Origin: Desulfobulbus oligotrophicus
GTDB taxonomy: Bacteria; Desulfobacterota; Desulfobulbia; Desulfobulbales; Desulfobulbaceae
Assembly: GCF_016446285.1 (NCBI RefSeq)
Contig: NZ_CP054140.1
Location: 2,337,501-2,401,500 of the forward strand
Direction: 5' to 3'
DNA length: 64,000 nucleotides
Shown: positions 18,018-26,136 of the stretch, piece by piece
How the letters are laid out: every line of letters begins with the position of its first letter
How positions within the stretch are numbered: position 1 is the first letter of the stretch
Position numbers and translations under genes: made by a program
The notes under the pieces: model-generated
What the model was told of the DNA's origin: nothing
The model's database searches: none
The model's input: only the letters and a program-made list of their open reading frames with translations

Positions 18018-18515
18018 TCACCGGTCCAGCACTTCAACAATGGTCACTGTGGTAAAAAACCACTGACCGTTATCTTTCAGCATCTCAGCACGGAACTCCT
18101 GCACATCGGCCATGGGATCACCGGTTCGAGCCCCGAGAAGACGCACTGTCCCCTGCACCATGGCCGTCTTCTCCGCAGATAGTTCAACACCAACATCATA
18201 GAGATCCACATCTGCCTTGGTAAACGAGGCCCGAATCATGGCAACCCGATCCTGGATCTGCTGACGGGAATACGCCCCTTCAAACTTTATGGTTTCCACA
18301 CGCAACTGACACGGATCCTGAAAAAGCTCTGCTATCTTACGTGCTTTCAGCTGTCCTTCCAAAGCGTGCTCGCCAGCCTTCTTTGTTCCAGCCTTTTCAA
18401 TAACGGCCAGCCGGCTACGAATTGCCCGCGCATCATTCGGCCACAGCCAGAAAGCACTCCCACCAACAACCAGGGCAATCAATGCTGCGACAAACATATT
18501 TTTAACGGTTATCAT
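18018..18515 (-). CDS. membrane-anchored protein, possibly NTF2-like fold
   Basis: 165 residues. One N-terminal hydrophobic segment (~5-25) is followed by a helical region and a C-terminal alpha+beta domain. The C-terminal pattern (FTKADVDLYDVGVELSAEKTAMVQGTVRL, NGQWFFTTVTIVEVLDR) resembles NTF2/SnoaL-type domains. It is translationally coupled to lepB (stop and start overlap in ATGA), so the two are likely made together. The function is unknown; a periplasmic partner or substrate of the signal peptidase is conceivable. Confidence 0.65.
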   Translation of the reverse strand: MITVKNMFVAALIALVVGGSAFWLWPNDARAIRSRLAVIEKAGTKKAGEHALEGQLKARKIAELFQDPCQLRVETIKFEGAYSRQQIQDRVAMIRASFTKADVDLYDVGVELSAEKTAMVQGTVRLLGARTGDPMADVQEFRAEMLKDNGQWFFTTVTIVEVLDR

Positions 18516-19006
18516 AAAACGCCTCCCATAATCCGTTGCACCTCGACCTGTCCCATATGATGTCGTTCCAGGGGAACCGAACGGTTGTCACCAACCACAT
18601 ACACCTTGCCTGGTTCAACTTTTCGCGGTGGTAAGTTCCAGGGCAATGATGGGCTGATATAGGGTTCTTCCACCTGACGACTGTTGACCAGTAAAATACC
18701 ATTGCGAAATTCGACAGTTTCTCCGGCAAGTGCAATGATTCGTTTCAGTAACACCACCCGACGACCGGCAAAGCGGATCGCAACAATATCACCATGGTCA
18801 GGCTTTGTAAAAAGATAACGACCTCGCCAGCAGAATGTAAATGAGCCGTCCTTATAGGTGGGCTCCATACTCTGCCCTTCAATCCGTAAGGGTACAAGTA
18901 CCTGAGTAAAAATCAGAAGAGCGGCCATGATCAGCACGACTAATCGTACTGCAAATCGAGGGGTAAATTCGGGAAAGAAAAATCGATGGAAAAATGATGT
19001 GGCCAT
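18512..19006 (-). CDS. lepB: signal peptidase I
   Basis: 164 residues from the ATG at 19006 (MATSFFHRFF), just before the single N-terminal membrane segment. The catalytic Ser is at residue 46 (RIEGQSMEPT) and the general-base Lys at residue 88 (VVLLKRIIAL). The late GDNR box is present but the usual SxDSR is degenerate (GDNRSVPLERHHMG), as in compact signal peptidases. It cleaves signal peptides on the periplasmic face. An upstream ATG at 19045 would add 13 residues. Confidence 0.87.
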   Translation of the reverse strand: MATSFFHRFFFPEFTPRFAVRLVVLIMAALLIFTQVLVPLRIEGQSMEPTYKDGSFTFCWRGRYLFTKPDHGDIVAIRFAGRRVVLLKRIIALAGETVEFRNGILLVNSRQVEEPYISPSLPWNLPPRKVEPGKVYVVGDNRSVPLERHHMGQVEVQRIMGGVL

Positions 19007-19141
19007 ATTCAGTACCAATGGTATCAAACCTGCACAGCACTGCACTGTATCTTTCTGATACGATGACCGTTCCGGCAGCCGTTTTTTTGTTGAACGTTCT
19101 TTTTAGCCTATCTCACCATTGTACACAGTAGAGGACATTTT

Positions 19142-19687
19142 ATGAAATTTTCTGCGTTAATCAGATACAGGCAAAGTGTTCGTACGTATGCTGCGCGTCC
19201 GGTTGAACCGGAAAAACTGGATCAGCTCATTGAAGCCGTGCGGCTGGCTCCCTCTGCATCCAACTCACAACCATGGAAGCTTATCATGGTCACTGATCCG
19301 CTCCTGAAAGATCAGGTAGCGCATGCCACGTACAGCACGTTTGTTGCATTTAACAGGTTTGTTCCTCAAGCGCCTGTTCTGGCGGTGTTTGTCATTGAGC
19401 GGCCGAAGATGATTACTCAGATTGGCGGCGCATTGAAAAAGAGAGATTTCTCTCTTATTGATATCGGCATTGCCGCAACGCATTTCTGTTTGCAGGCAAC
19501 TGCATTGGGGCTGTCCACCTGTATGCTTGGCTGGTTTGATGAGAAGACTGTGCAGAGAGTACTGCAGATCCCCAGACACAAGCGCATCGGGCTGTTAATC
19601 AGCCTGGGATATGCAGCTGAGGATGATTTGATACGAACAAAAAAGCGGAAAAACAAAGAGAATATGAGCAGTTACAACCAATACTGA
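19142..19687 (+). CDS. nitroreductase-family FMN enzyme
   Basis: 181 residues. The FMN-phosphate binding start RQSVRTYAARPVEPEKLDQLIEA, then RLAPSASNSQPW and GLSTCMLGWFDE, identify the nitroreductase fold. A GAGG ribosome site precedes the ATG. Such flavoproteins reduce nitro compounds or quinones. It is a single gene, divergent from lepB. Confidence 0.87.
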   Translation: MKFSALIRYRQSVRTYAARPVEPEKLDQLIEAVRLAPSASNSQPWKLIMVTDPLLKDQVAHATYSTFVAFNRFVPQAPVLAVFVIERPKMITQIGGALKKRDFSLIDIGIAATHFCLQATALGLSTCMLGWFDEKTVQRVLQIPRHKRIGLLISLGYAAEDDLIRTKKRKNKENMSSYNQY

Positions 19688-19796
19688 TCAACCGGCCTAA
19701 AGAAAGAACCAACGTTTATAAAGGGCTGTCAATGTTGCAAGATATATACTCTGCTCTGAACTTGATCTGCTTTTGGTTTTCCCGGCGCTATGGACT

Positions 19797-19831
19797 GATT
19801 TGAACTCCTAACCTACGGACAGATTTTCTGA
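19797..19831 (-). other. tRNA-like 3' remnant (tentative)
   Basis: Read on the minus strand this segment has a TCAGAAAATCTG anticodon-arm-like run and a T-loop-like GAGTTCAAATC. The bases after the T-loop do not pair with the T-stem, and no 5' half is present. It could be a decayed tRNA or an old integration scar. A chance match cannot be ruled out. Confidence 0.22.
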
Positions 19832-19923
19832 TGTATAAGATGTACTGTCGTTTCGTTGTGACTGAAGTTTCGCAAAATAAGGGGCATGCAAACTGACATT
19901 CATTGTGCACATCTGCGCCTTTT

Positions 19924-20967
19924 TTAGTCGATTCTGGTGACAGTGGAGTTACCACATTCTGCGGGATGAACGGATGAATCCTTAGCCGTTGTATCAATGG
20001 TAACAGTCACCGGCATGCCGAGCCGGAGTTCATGCGCCGGGTCGCAGACAAAGATACGGGCCCGGTACACCAGTTTTGTTCGCAGCTCTGTTGTTTCGAC
20101 GGTTTTGGGTGTGAACTCGGCAGTAGGAGAAACAAAACCCACCCAGCCCTGGTAGGTTTTGTCGGGATAACTATCAGACTGCAGCTGGGCTCGCATACCT
20201 TCCCGAACCTTACCAAGATCAGGTTCACTGATATAGGCCCGTGCCCATAACGGGTTGGTTAACGCCAGGGTTAAGACCGGTGCCCCGGCTGTAACCATGG
20301 CTCCGGGTTCAAGAATACGATTGCGAATAAACCCATCAGCAGGCGCCTGCAGACTGGCGTCAGTAACCCGCTGTTCTGCCAGCTGTTTCGCTGCCTGGAG
20401 GGCAGTCAGGGTAGCCTCAGCTGCGGCAATATCTTCCTGGCGAGGCCCTTCAACAACCAGGGCCAACTCCTCCTCAGCAGCCTTTAAGGTGGCCTTCCAG
20501 GTATCAACCTGGGCACTGGCGCTATCAACTTCCTGCTGTGAGATACGGTTGGTGATGCGCAGTGCATTTTTTCGTGTCAGGGTCAGGTGAGCATCGCGAA
20601 GATTCGCCCGGGCCGATGCCACTGTTGCTTTGGCACGTTCAATCTCCTGCGGCCGGCTGCCTTCATGAAGCCGCCTGACCGACTGCACCTGTGCCGCCAC
20701 TTCACCACTGATTCGATCAACATCCATCTGCAATCGAGTGGCATCCAGTTCAGCCACCATCTGGCCCTTCTCAACCCTGTCGCCCTCATCCACGGCCAGG
20801 GAAAGAATTCTGCCGCCATCTTGAAAGGCTAACTGCACTTCTCGGATATCGATGTTGCCATATATAGTTAACATCCCGCTTTTATTGTTTGCATTGTGCC
20901 GGTCAAAACAACCGGTAACACCCAAAAGCACACCACCAAGCAGAACCGCCCGAAAAAACCGTTTCAT
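19924..20967 (-). CDS. HlyD-family periplasmic adaptor lipoprotein
   Basis: 347 residues from the ATG at 20967. A lipoprotein signal (VLLGGVLLGVTGC) is followed by the biotinyl-lipoyl half (GGRILSLAVDEGDRVEKGQMVAELD). A long coiled coil and the second lipoyl half (ASLQAPADGFIRNRILEPGAMVTAGAPV) come next. It resembles YbhG-type adaptors that link inner-membrane ABC exporters to an outer-membrane channel. No ABC or outer-membrane partner is next to it, which is unusual. Confidence 0.87.
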   Translation of the reverse strand: MKRFFRAVLLGGVLLGVTGCFDRHNANNKSGMLTIYGNIDIREVQLAFQDGGRILSLAVDEGDRVEKGQMVAELDATRLQMDVDRISGEVAAQVQSVRRLHEGSRPQEIERAKATVASARANLRDAHLTLTRKNALRITNRISQQEVDSASAQVDTWKATLKAAEEELALVVEGPRQEDIAAAEATLTALQAAKQLAEQRVTDASLQAPADGFIRNRILEPGAMVTAGAPVLTLALTNPLWARAYISEPDLGKVREGMRAQLQSDSYPDKTYQGWVGFVSPTAEFTPKTVETTELRTKLVYRARIFVCDPAHELRLGMPVTVTIDTTAKDSSVHPAECGNSTVTRID

Positions 20968-21338
20968 AAACGACCTACACTCTGATTTTATCTTCAGCAC
21001 TCCTGTGCAGTATCCATCAATCCCTTCACAAAACCTCAGCTGCACAATCCGGTAAAAGACGAGTGGTCATCACGCGATTTTTGCCAGAGTTGCAACTGTT
21101 CCTTATGCTCCATGGAGAAGTACAGTCCTGCAACACCATTGGAAAACATACTGATTCGATGCATTCATACACACTTGAGCTGGCCTTGCACACAGGTAAC
21201 AACAGCCGGTATCTTTTCAAAGTGAGAGTACCTCTTAACGCTCAGCGATGCCTCTTACCAGGAATCGTTTCATTGAACAAGCAGGCCGACACCAGCAACA
21301 ACTTCTTCCGTATCCTGCAAAGTATTTTATAGTGATTG
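20968..21338. other. intergenic region upstream of HlyD gene
   Basis: 371 bp between the HlyD-type gene and mobB. It should carry the HlyD promoter on the minus strand. I see no convincing hairpin, repeat or ORF; the open frames here lack ribosome sites and any family resemblance. Confidence 0.35.
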
Positions 21339-21875
21339 CTACAGATCAACTTTACCTCTCAACCCCAGATGGAGTTCAATGAATGCAGTAATTTCACGAC
21401 TCTGATCCAAGCGGAAGCACAGCCCTTCAGACAACGGCAGATCTGTTGCCACAGCAACAACACCCGACACCCGGTCACGGAGCAAAGGACTGTCCGGGTC
21501 CCGACGAACCTCAATTTTAGGGACATCAACAGAGTGTTTGAATCCTTCTGCCACCACCACATCAACTTCAGGAAAGAGCCATTGGGCTAAAGCTCGAAGT
21601 TCCATGTTCGGAGGACGTCTCTGCACAATCAGCTGATCAGGGGCCGACAGGGCAATACCGTCAACACCAATGGCCCTGTACAGTGCCGTGTCTGTGGAAG
21701 GCTGATCGATGAGGATACCACGTTCTTTGGTTGATTTGATGATGCCAACGGTATATCCCCTCTTTTTCAAGTGGGTCAGCACCTTGCAGACCAGGGTGGT
21801 CTTACCGGAATTATGCCAGCCGATGAAACTGAAGACCGGTGGTGAAGAGGACTGTTCAGGCAAAGGAGATGACAT
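21339..21875 (-). CDS. mobB: molybdopterin-guanine dinucleotide biosynthesis protein MobB
   Basis: 178 residues. The P-loop GWHNSGKTTLVCKVL is at residues ~19-33, followed by GYTVGIIKSTKERG, DTALYRAIGVDGIAL and VDVVVAEGFKHS. MobB is a GTP-binding helper in attaching GMP to the molybdenum cofactor. It implies that the host has molybdo- or tungsto-enzymes. No other mob/moa genes are adjacent. Confidence 0.9.
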   Translation of the reverse strand: MSSPLPEQSSSPPVFSFIGWHNSGKTTLVCKVLTHLKKRGYTVGIIKSTKERGILIDQPSTDTALYRAIGVDGIALSAPDQLIVQRRPPNMELRALAQWLFPEVDVVVAEGFKHSVDVPKIEVRRDPDSPLLRDRVSGVVAVATDLPLSEGLCFRLDQSREITAFIELHLGLRGKVDL

Positions 21876-22075
21876 ATTTTCACCAAAAAATGACTTTCAT
21901 AACAAGGCGTTTGTTATTATACATGTATATAAAGTAACAAGTTGTTTGAAAACAAGATGTTAAGTGACCCCTGTTTTTTAATTACCGTGCGCAGCCACAC
22001 TGCCCCTGACTGTGCATAGCATTGTGAACTCCAGGGGAAGAACCTGATACTTTCTTCCATCAGGAGGTGTCTACC

Positions 22076-24370
22076 GTGCGTCTCCACACCATTACCAAAG
22101 TTTGTCTCATTGTACTTGTTGTTTTAACCGTGCTCCTTGGTGGTGGGTTCATAGCTCTGCAGTCGGTCAACACACAGACGCTGCGATCAATTATTACCGA
22201 GCAGGTGCAGGCAGCCACCGGCCGGACGTTGAACATTGCCGGCCCCTTAAAGTTACACTGGGGCCTTGTCCCCAGCCTTCTTGCCACAGATGTCTCTCTC
22301 TCAAACCCTGTCGGCTCCGCTCATCCGGAGATGGTACGGTTATCGCGTTTAGAACTGGAACTGGCTGTCATACCTCTGCTGCGAAGGGAGATTGTTGTTC
22401 ATCGCCTTATTATAACTGCACCTGATATAGTTATTGAAACTGAAATGCACGGGCCGGGCAATCTTGATTTCACTCCACCCATCGATTCAAGGCCGACGGA
22501 ACAGATGAATAAACAGCTGTCGGTTGACTCGGGTGCATTTACTTCTTTTCAGTTTATTGTCAAAGAGTTGAAAATCATCGATGGCCGTCTCAGGTGGTAT
22601 GACCGTGATACACAAAAAACCCAATCGTTCCCAATCTATACGTTAACAATGCAAACAGAGGCAGCTGACCAGGGATTGATGCATATCGGGCTTTCCACTG
22701 CCCTGCAAGGACGTAAAGTCACAGCAACCGGCCGGATGGGCTCCCCGTTTTCCCTGGAATCCGGTAAACCATGGTTGCTCGATCTGCATATAATCACAGC
22801 TGGATTGCGTGGACACGTTCATGGGAGTATCGCTGACCTTGCAGCACAACAAGGTGTATCTCTGGCCTTTACAATGGAAGGAACTGAGGTGATGGAAGCA
22901 GTCCATCTGTTCGGCATAAACGTATCGGACACACCTCTGCAGGTAGGCAATTTTCGTTGTGCAGGTCAACTGCAAGGTGATCGTTCACAGCTGCATGTGG
23001 ACAACATCACCTTCACCGCGGGGGACAAACAACTGCTGCTGTTCACCGCTGAGGGGAGAGCCAGGGATCTGACCGGTGCACTGTCTGTTGATATGAACAC
23101 CACCCTTGAAAGTGAAAAACCATCGACTCTTGCCCAACAGGTCGGTCTTACCTATCATGGAGAAGAATCACTCCACATTGCCGGACGAATCCAGGGGGGA
23201 GATTCAAGCTGGAACGTCACAGCATTACAGGCCAGGATCGGTGCAAACAACCTTGACGGGAATCTGCATATTCGGCTTGCTGAACGTGTGACCTTAACCG
23301 GTGCAGTGACCAGTACGTTTTTCAACCCTGCTGACTTTTATACCGGTGCGCCCGGAAAGACCGGAACAAGCATACAGACTCAGGACACTACTGTTGCCAG
23401 GCAACAGGTTAATCGGGTTTTTCCGCGTACATCCCTACCAATGACCTTTCCGCCTCTTTTGGACACAGATCTATCGGTGCAGATAAAGGAGATGCCCATC
23501 GAAGGCTGGGATGTACACAACATTGCGCTGACAGCTGTTCTACAAAACAGGCGGCTGCATATCCATCCTTTTTACTGCGAACTGGCCGGGGGAACTCTTA
23601 ACGCTGACGCCACTGTAGATGCCGCTGGTTCATCTCCCGGTGTTACGCTTCAGGTACAGGGAGACCAGATTGAAATCGGACGGTTAACAAAAGGTGCTGT
23701 ACTGAGCGGAGGCAAAAGCAGACTGAACATGAACGTAACCGCTCATGGCAGTTCAGTGGACGCGCTTATGGCATCAGCCACAGGGGAGGTCAGCCTCAGT
23801 ATCGGTGAGGGACGCCTGCACAATAAAGCCCTGGATACCTTTTCCGGCGATATTTTCACCCAGGTGCTCAGGATGATCAATCCCCTTGACAAACGCCGGG
23901 AGAGCTCACAGCTGGTTTGTGCAGCAGCCCGATTCCTGATCCGGGATGGTGTGGCTACGGCCAATCAAGGTATAGGCCTGCGAACCTCTCAGGTGGATGT
24001 GCTCGGGTCAGGGACGATTAATCTGCAGTCTGAAAAAATCGAATTCTACATCACACCCAAACCACGTGGTAAAACCGGTCTTTCACTTACCACTCCTCTT
24101 GCTGGTTTGATCAAAATAGAGGGGACCCTTGGAGCCCCTTCGGTGGGTATCGATAAATCAGGCGTTCTCAAAACCGCAACCTCGGTCGGAGTTGGTATTG
24201 CCACCGGTGGACTCAGTACTTTAGGTGAGTTTATTCTTGATAAAACAGCCGCAGACCTTGACCCCTGTCAAACAGCGCTGGGGCTGTCGCCGCAGAAAAA
24301 ATCTTCACCACAGCCATCTTCCCCTTTGAAGAAGTTCAGCAAGCCGTTACAAAAACTCTTTGAAAGGTGA
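22076..24370 (+). CDS. AsmA-family envelope protein
   Basis: 764 residues starting at the GTG at 22076, because AGGAGG at 22062-22067 is spaced 8 bp from it; the GTG at 22067 overlaps that site. One N-terminal membrane segment, then the AsmA start (LRSIITEQVQAATGRTLNIAGPLKLHWGLVPSLLATDVSLSNP). A long repetitive beta-rich body follows, with a C-terminal AsmA_2-like part (TGEVSLSIGEGRLHNKALD). These inner-membrane-anchored periplasmic proteins are linked to outer-membrane lipid transport and assembly. A DUF748 relative follows. Confidence 0.87.
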   Translation: MRLHTITKVCLIVLVVLTVLLGGGFIALQSVNTQTLRSIITEQVQAATGRTLNIAGPLKLHWGLVPSLLATDVSLSNPVGSAHPEMVRLSRLELELAVIPLLRREIVVHRLIITAPDIVIETEMHGPGNLDFTPPIDSRPTEQMNKQLSVDSGAFTSFQFIVKELKIIDGRLRWYDRDTQKTQSFPIYTLTMQTEAADQGLMHIGLSTALQGRKVTATGRMGSPFSLESGKPWLLDLHIITAGLRGHVHGSIADLAAQQGVSLAFTMEGTEVMEAVHLFGINVSDTPLQVGNFRCAGQLQGDRSQLHVDNITFTAGDKQLLLFTAEGRARDLTGALSVDMNTTLESEKPSTLAQQVGLTYHGEESLHIAGRIQGGDSSWNVTALQARIGANNLDGNLHIRLAERVTLTGAVTSTFFNPADFYTGAPGKTGTSIQTQDTTVARQQVNRVFPRTSLPMTFPPLLDTDLSVQIKEMPIEGWDVHNIALTAVLQNRRLHIHPFYCELAGGTLNADATVDAAGSSPGVTLQVQGDQIEIGRLTKGAVLSGGKSRLNMNVTAHGSSVDALMASATGEVSLSIGEGRLHNKALDTFSGDIFTQVLRMINPLDKRRESSQLVCAAARFLIRDGVATANQGIGLRTSQVDVLGSGTINLQSEKIEFYITPKPRGKTGLSLTTPLAGLIKIEGTLGAPSVGIDKSGVLKTATSVGVGIATGGLSTLGEFILDKTAADLDPCQTALGLSPQKKSSPQPSSPLKKFSKPLQKLFER

Positions 24371-24606
24371 ACGAATTTGCAGAGATCAAGAAACAGCACA
24401 ACAGCTTTTCCGTTGTACCGCCGCAAAGAGCATCTGTTGCAAAACCAGCGCCCAGCATTGATGTGTTTTTTTACCAGTTGCAGAGACAGCACTGTTTTTC
24501 GTCTTCCTTCTCTTTACAGATAAATATGAAATAAGGTAGATGCACAGATATCGTTCTGTTTTACATGAACTGTCTTCTACATATTTCTCCAACCTGAGGT
24601 AGTGAC

Positions 24607-24805
24607 ATGCAGCAGAGAGTAAAGAAAATAGTGACCCACAAATATTTTCTCATTTTCACCGCAGCACTGCTCCTTTATACACTTCTTGGCTTTGTCGCCC
24701 TGCCCTTGGCAATGCGTTGGTACCTTCCGAAGTTTGCTGAAGAGAACCTGCACAGCAAAGCCTCTATTGAGACTGTGCGTTTCAACCCGTTTCTCTTCAC
24801 TTTAG
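24607..24805 (+). pseudogene. DUF748/AsmA-like protein, 5' fragment cut by IS
   Basis: 66 codons from the ATG at 24607 encode a cytoplasmic start, one membrane segment (YFLIFTAALLLYTLLGFVALPLAM) and the start of the DUF748 body (ENLHSKASIETVRFNPFLFTL). The frame is cut at the TTAG target at 24802-24805. It runs into the element and stops at 24816. It joins in frame to the fragment after the element when one target copy is removed. The truncated peptide is probably non-functional. Confidence 0.9.
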
Positions 24806-26136
24806 CAGGCTGTTGAAAAACTCATAAATAACGGGACATACAAAAAGATACCGTGTATTATCCAACCATTTGGAATAACTGACAAACAGGTGGAAATATG
24901 CGCGGACCTGATATTCAGCAACAGAAATTGTTCAGCTATCTCTCCCCCGAATCCCGAGTTCCCCAAACGCATCCCCTGCGCCCTATCCGAATCATGGCTG
25001 ATAAAGCGCTGAAGGAACTCTCTCCCGTGTTTCGGGAACTCTACTCACGAACAGGACGACCATCGATTCCGCCCGAGCAACTGCTTCGCTCCCTGCTGCT
25101 GCAAATCCTTTATTCGATCCGGAGCGAGCGGATGTTGGTGGAACAGCTTGATTACAATCTTCTTTTTCGCTGGTTTGTCGGCCTGTCCATGGATGAAGCA
25201 ATTTGGGATCACTCCGTCTATTCCAAAAACAGGGAGCGCATTCTGCACAGTGATCTTGCGGTGATGTTCTTGCGATCCATCTGTTCCCAAGCCGAGGCAG
25301 CCGGACTCTTGTCTGACGACCATTTCACCGTTGACGGCACACTGATCGAAACGTGGGCATCGCTGAAGAGCTTTCGGCCCAAAGATGAGGAGCCTCCGGT
25401 CTCTACCGGCGGCAACCGCAATCCGGCAGTGGATTTCCACGGGAAAAAGCGTCGCAATGACACGCACGCATCGGTCACCGATCCAGAATCCCGGCTGTTC
25501 AGAAAAGGAAAAGGCAAGGAGGCCAGGCTCTGCTTCATGGGGCATGTGCTGATGGAAAATCGGAACGGTTTGGTCGTCGATACCCGCCTGACCCAGGCAA
25601 CCGGGACGGCGGAGCGCGAGGCCGCCCTTTCCATGGCTTCGGATATTCCGGGCACACATCGAGTCACCATCGGCGCGGACAAAGGGTATGACTGCAAGGA
25701 GTTCGTCGATGACCTGCGCAGCCTGACCGTTACTCCACATGTAGCACAGAAAGTCAAAGGCTCCGCCATCGATGGCCGGACCACCCGTCATGCAGGTTAT
25801 GCCGTGAGTCGGAAGAAACGCAAACGGGTGGAAGAGATATTTGGCTGGATGAAGACCGTCGCCTGGTTGCGCAAAGCCAGGTACAAGGGTGAGGAAAAGA
25901 TTGACTGGCTCTTCACGCTCTCAGCGGCAGCCTACAACATGGTCCGAATGCGTAATCTGGGGGTAGTTGCCTCCGGGTAGGAGGGGAAATCCTCATCAGA
26001 GCGGCTTGAAGCGCCTCAGAAAACAAAAAATGGCAACACACCATGACGAAAAACGGTCAAGTGCTCACTGTCAAAGAGCTATCGAAGGGCAAATAAACAA
26101 CCCTTGTCTCATGTTTTCCTGTTTTTCAACAGCCTG
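24806..26136. mobile_element. IS5-family insertion sequence, complete
   Basis: 1,331 bp bounded by perfect 16-bp inverted repeats (CAGGCTGTTGAAAAAC at 24806-24821, its complement at 26121-26136). A direct duplication TTAG (24802-24805 and 26137-26140) fits the YTAR target of IS5-type elements. It carries one full transposase ORF. The intact ends, intact ORF and undecayed target gene suggest a recent insertion. Confidence 0.93.
24898..25980 (+). CDS. IS5-family DDE transposase
   Basis: 360 residues, intact. DUF772-type N-terminal region (RPIRIMADKALKELSP; GRPSIPPEQLLRSLLLQ) precedes the DDE catalytic domain. The catalytic residues are D146 (FTVDGTLIE), D261 (IGADKGYD) and a Glu in KRVEEIFGWMK around 312. 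It cuts and moves the surrounding element. Its GC content is higher than that of the disrupted host gene. Confidence 0.93.
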   Translation: MRGPDIQQQKLFSYLSPESRVPQTHPLRPIRIMADKALKELSPVFRELYSRTGRPSIPPEQLLRSLLLQILYSIRSERMLVEQLDYNLLFRWFVGLSMDEAIWDHSVYSKNRERILHSDLAVMFLRSICSQAEAAGLLSDDHFTVDGTLIETWASLKSFRPKDEEPPVSTGGNRNPAVDFHGKKRRNDTHASVTDPESRLFRKGKGKEARLCFMGHVLMENRNGLVVDTRLTQATGTAEREAALSMASDIPGTHRVTIGADKGYDCKEFVDDLRSLTVTPHVAQKVKGSAIDGRTTRHAGYAVSRKKRKRVEEIFGWMKTVAWLRKARYKGEEKIDWLFTLSAAAYNMVRMRNLGVVASG

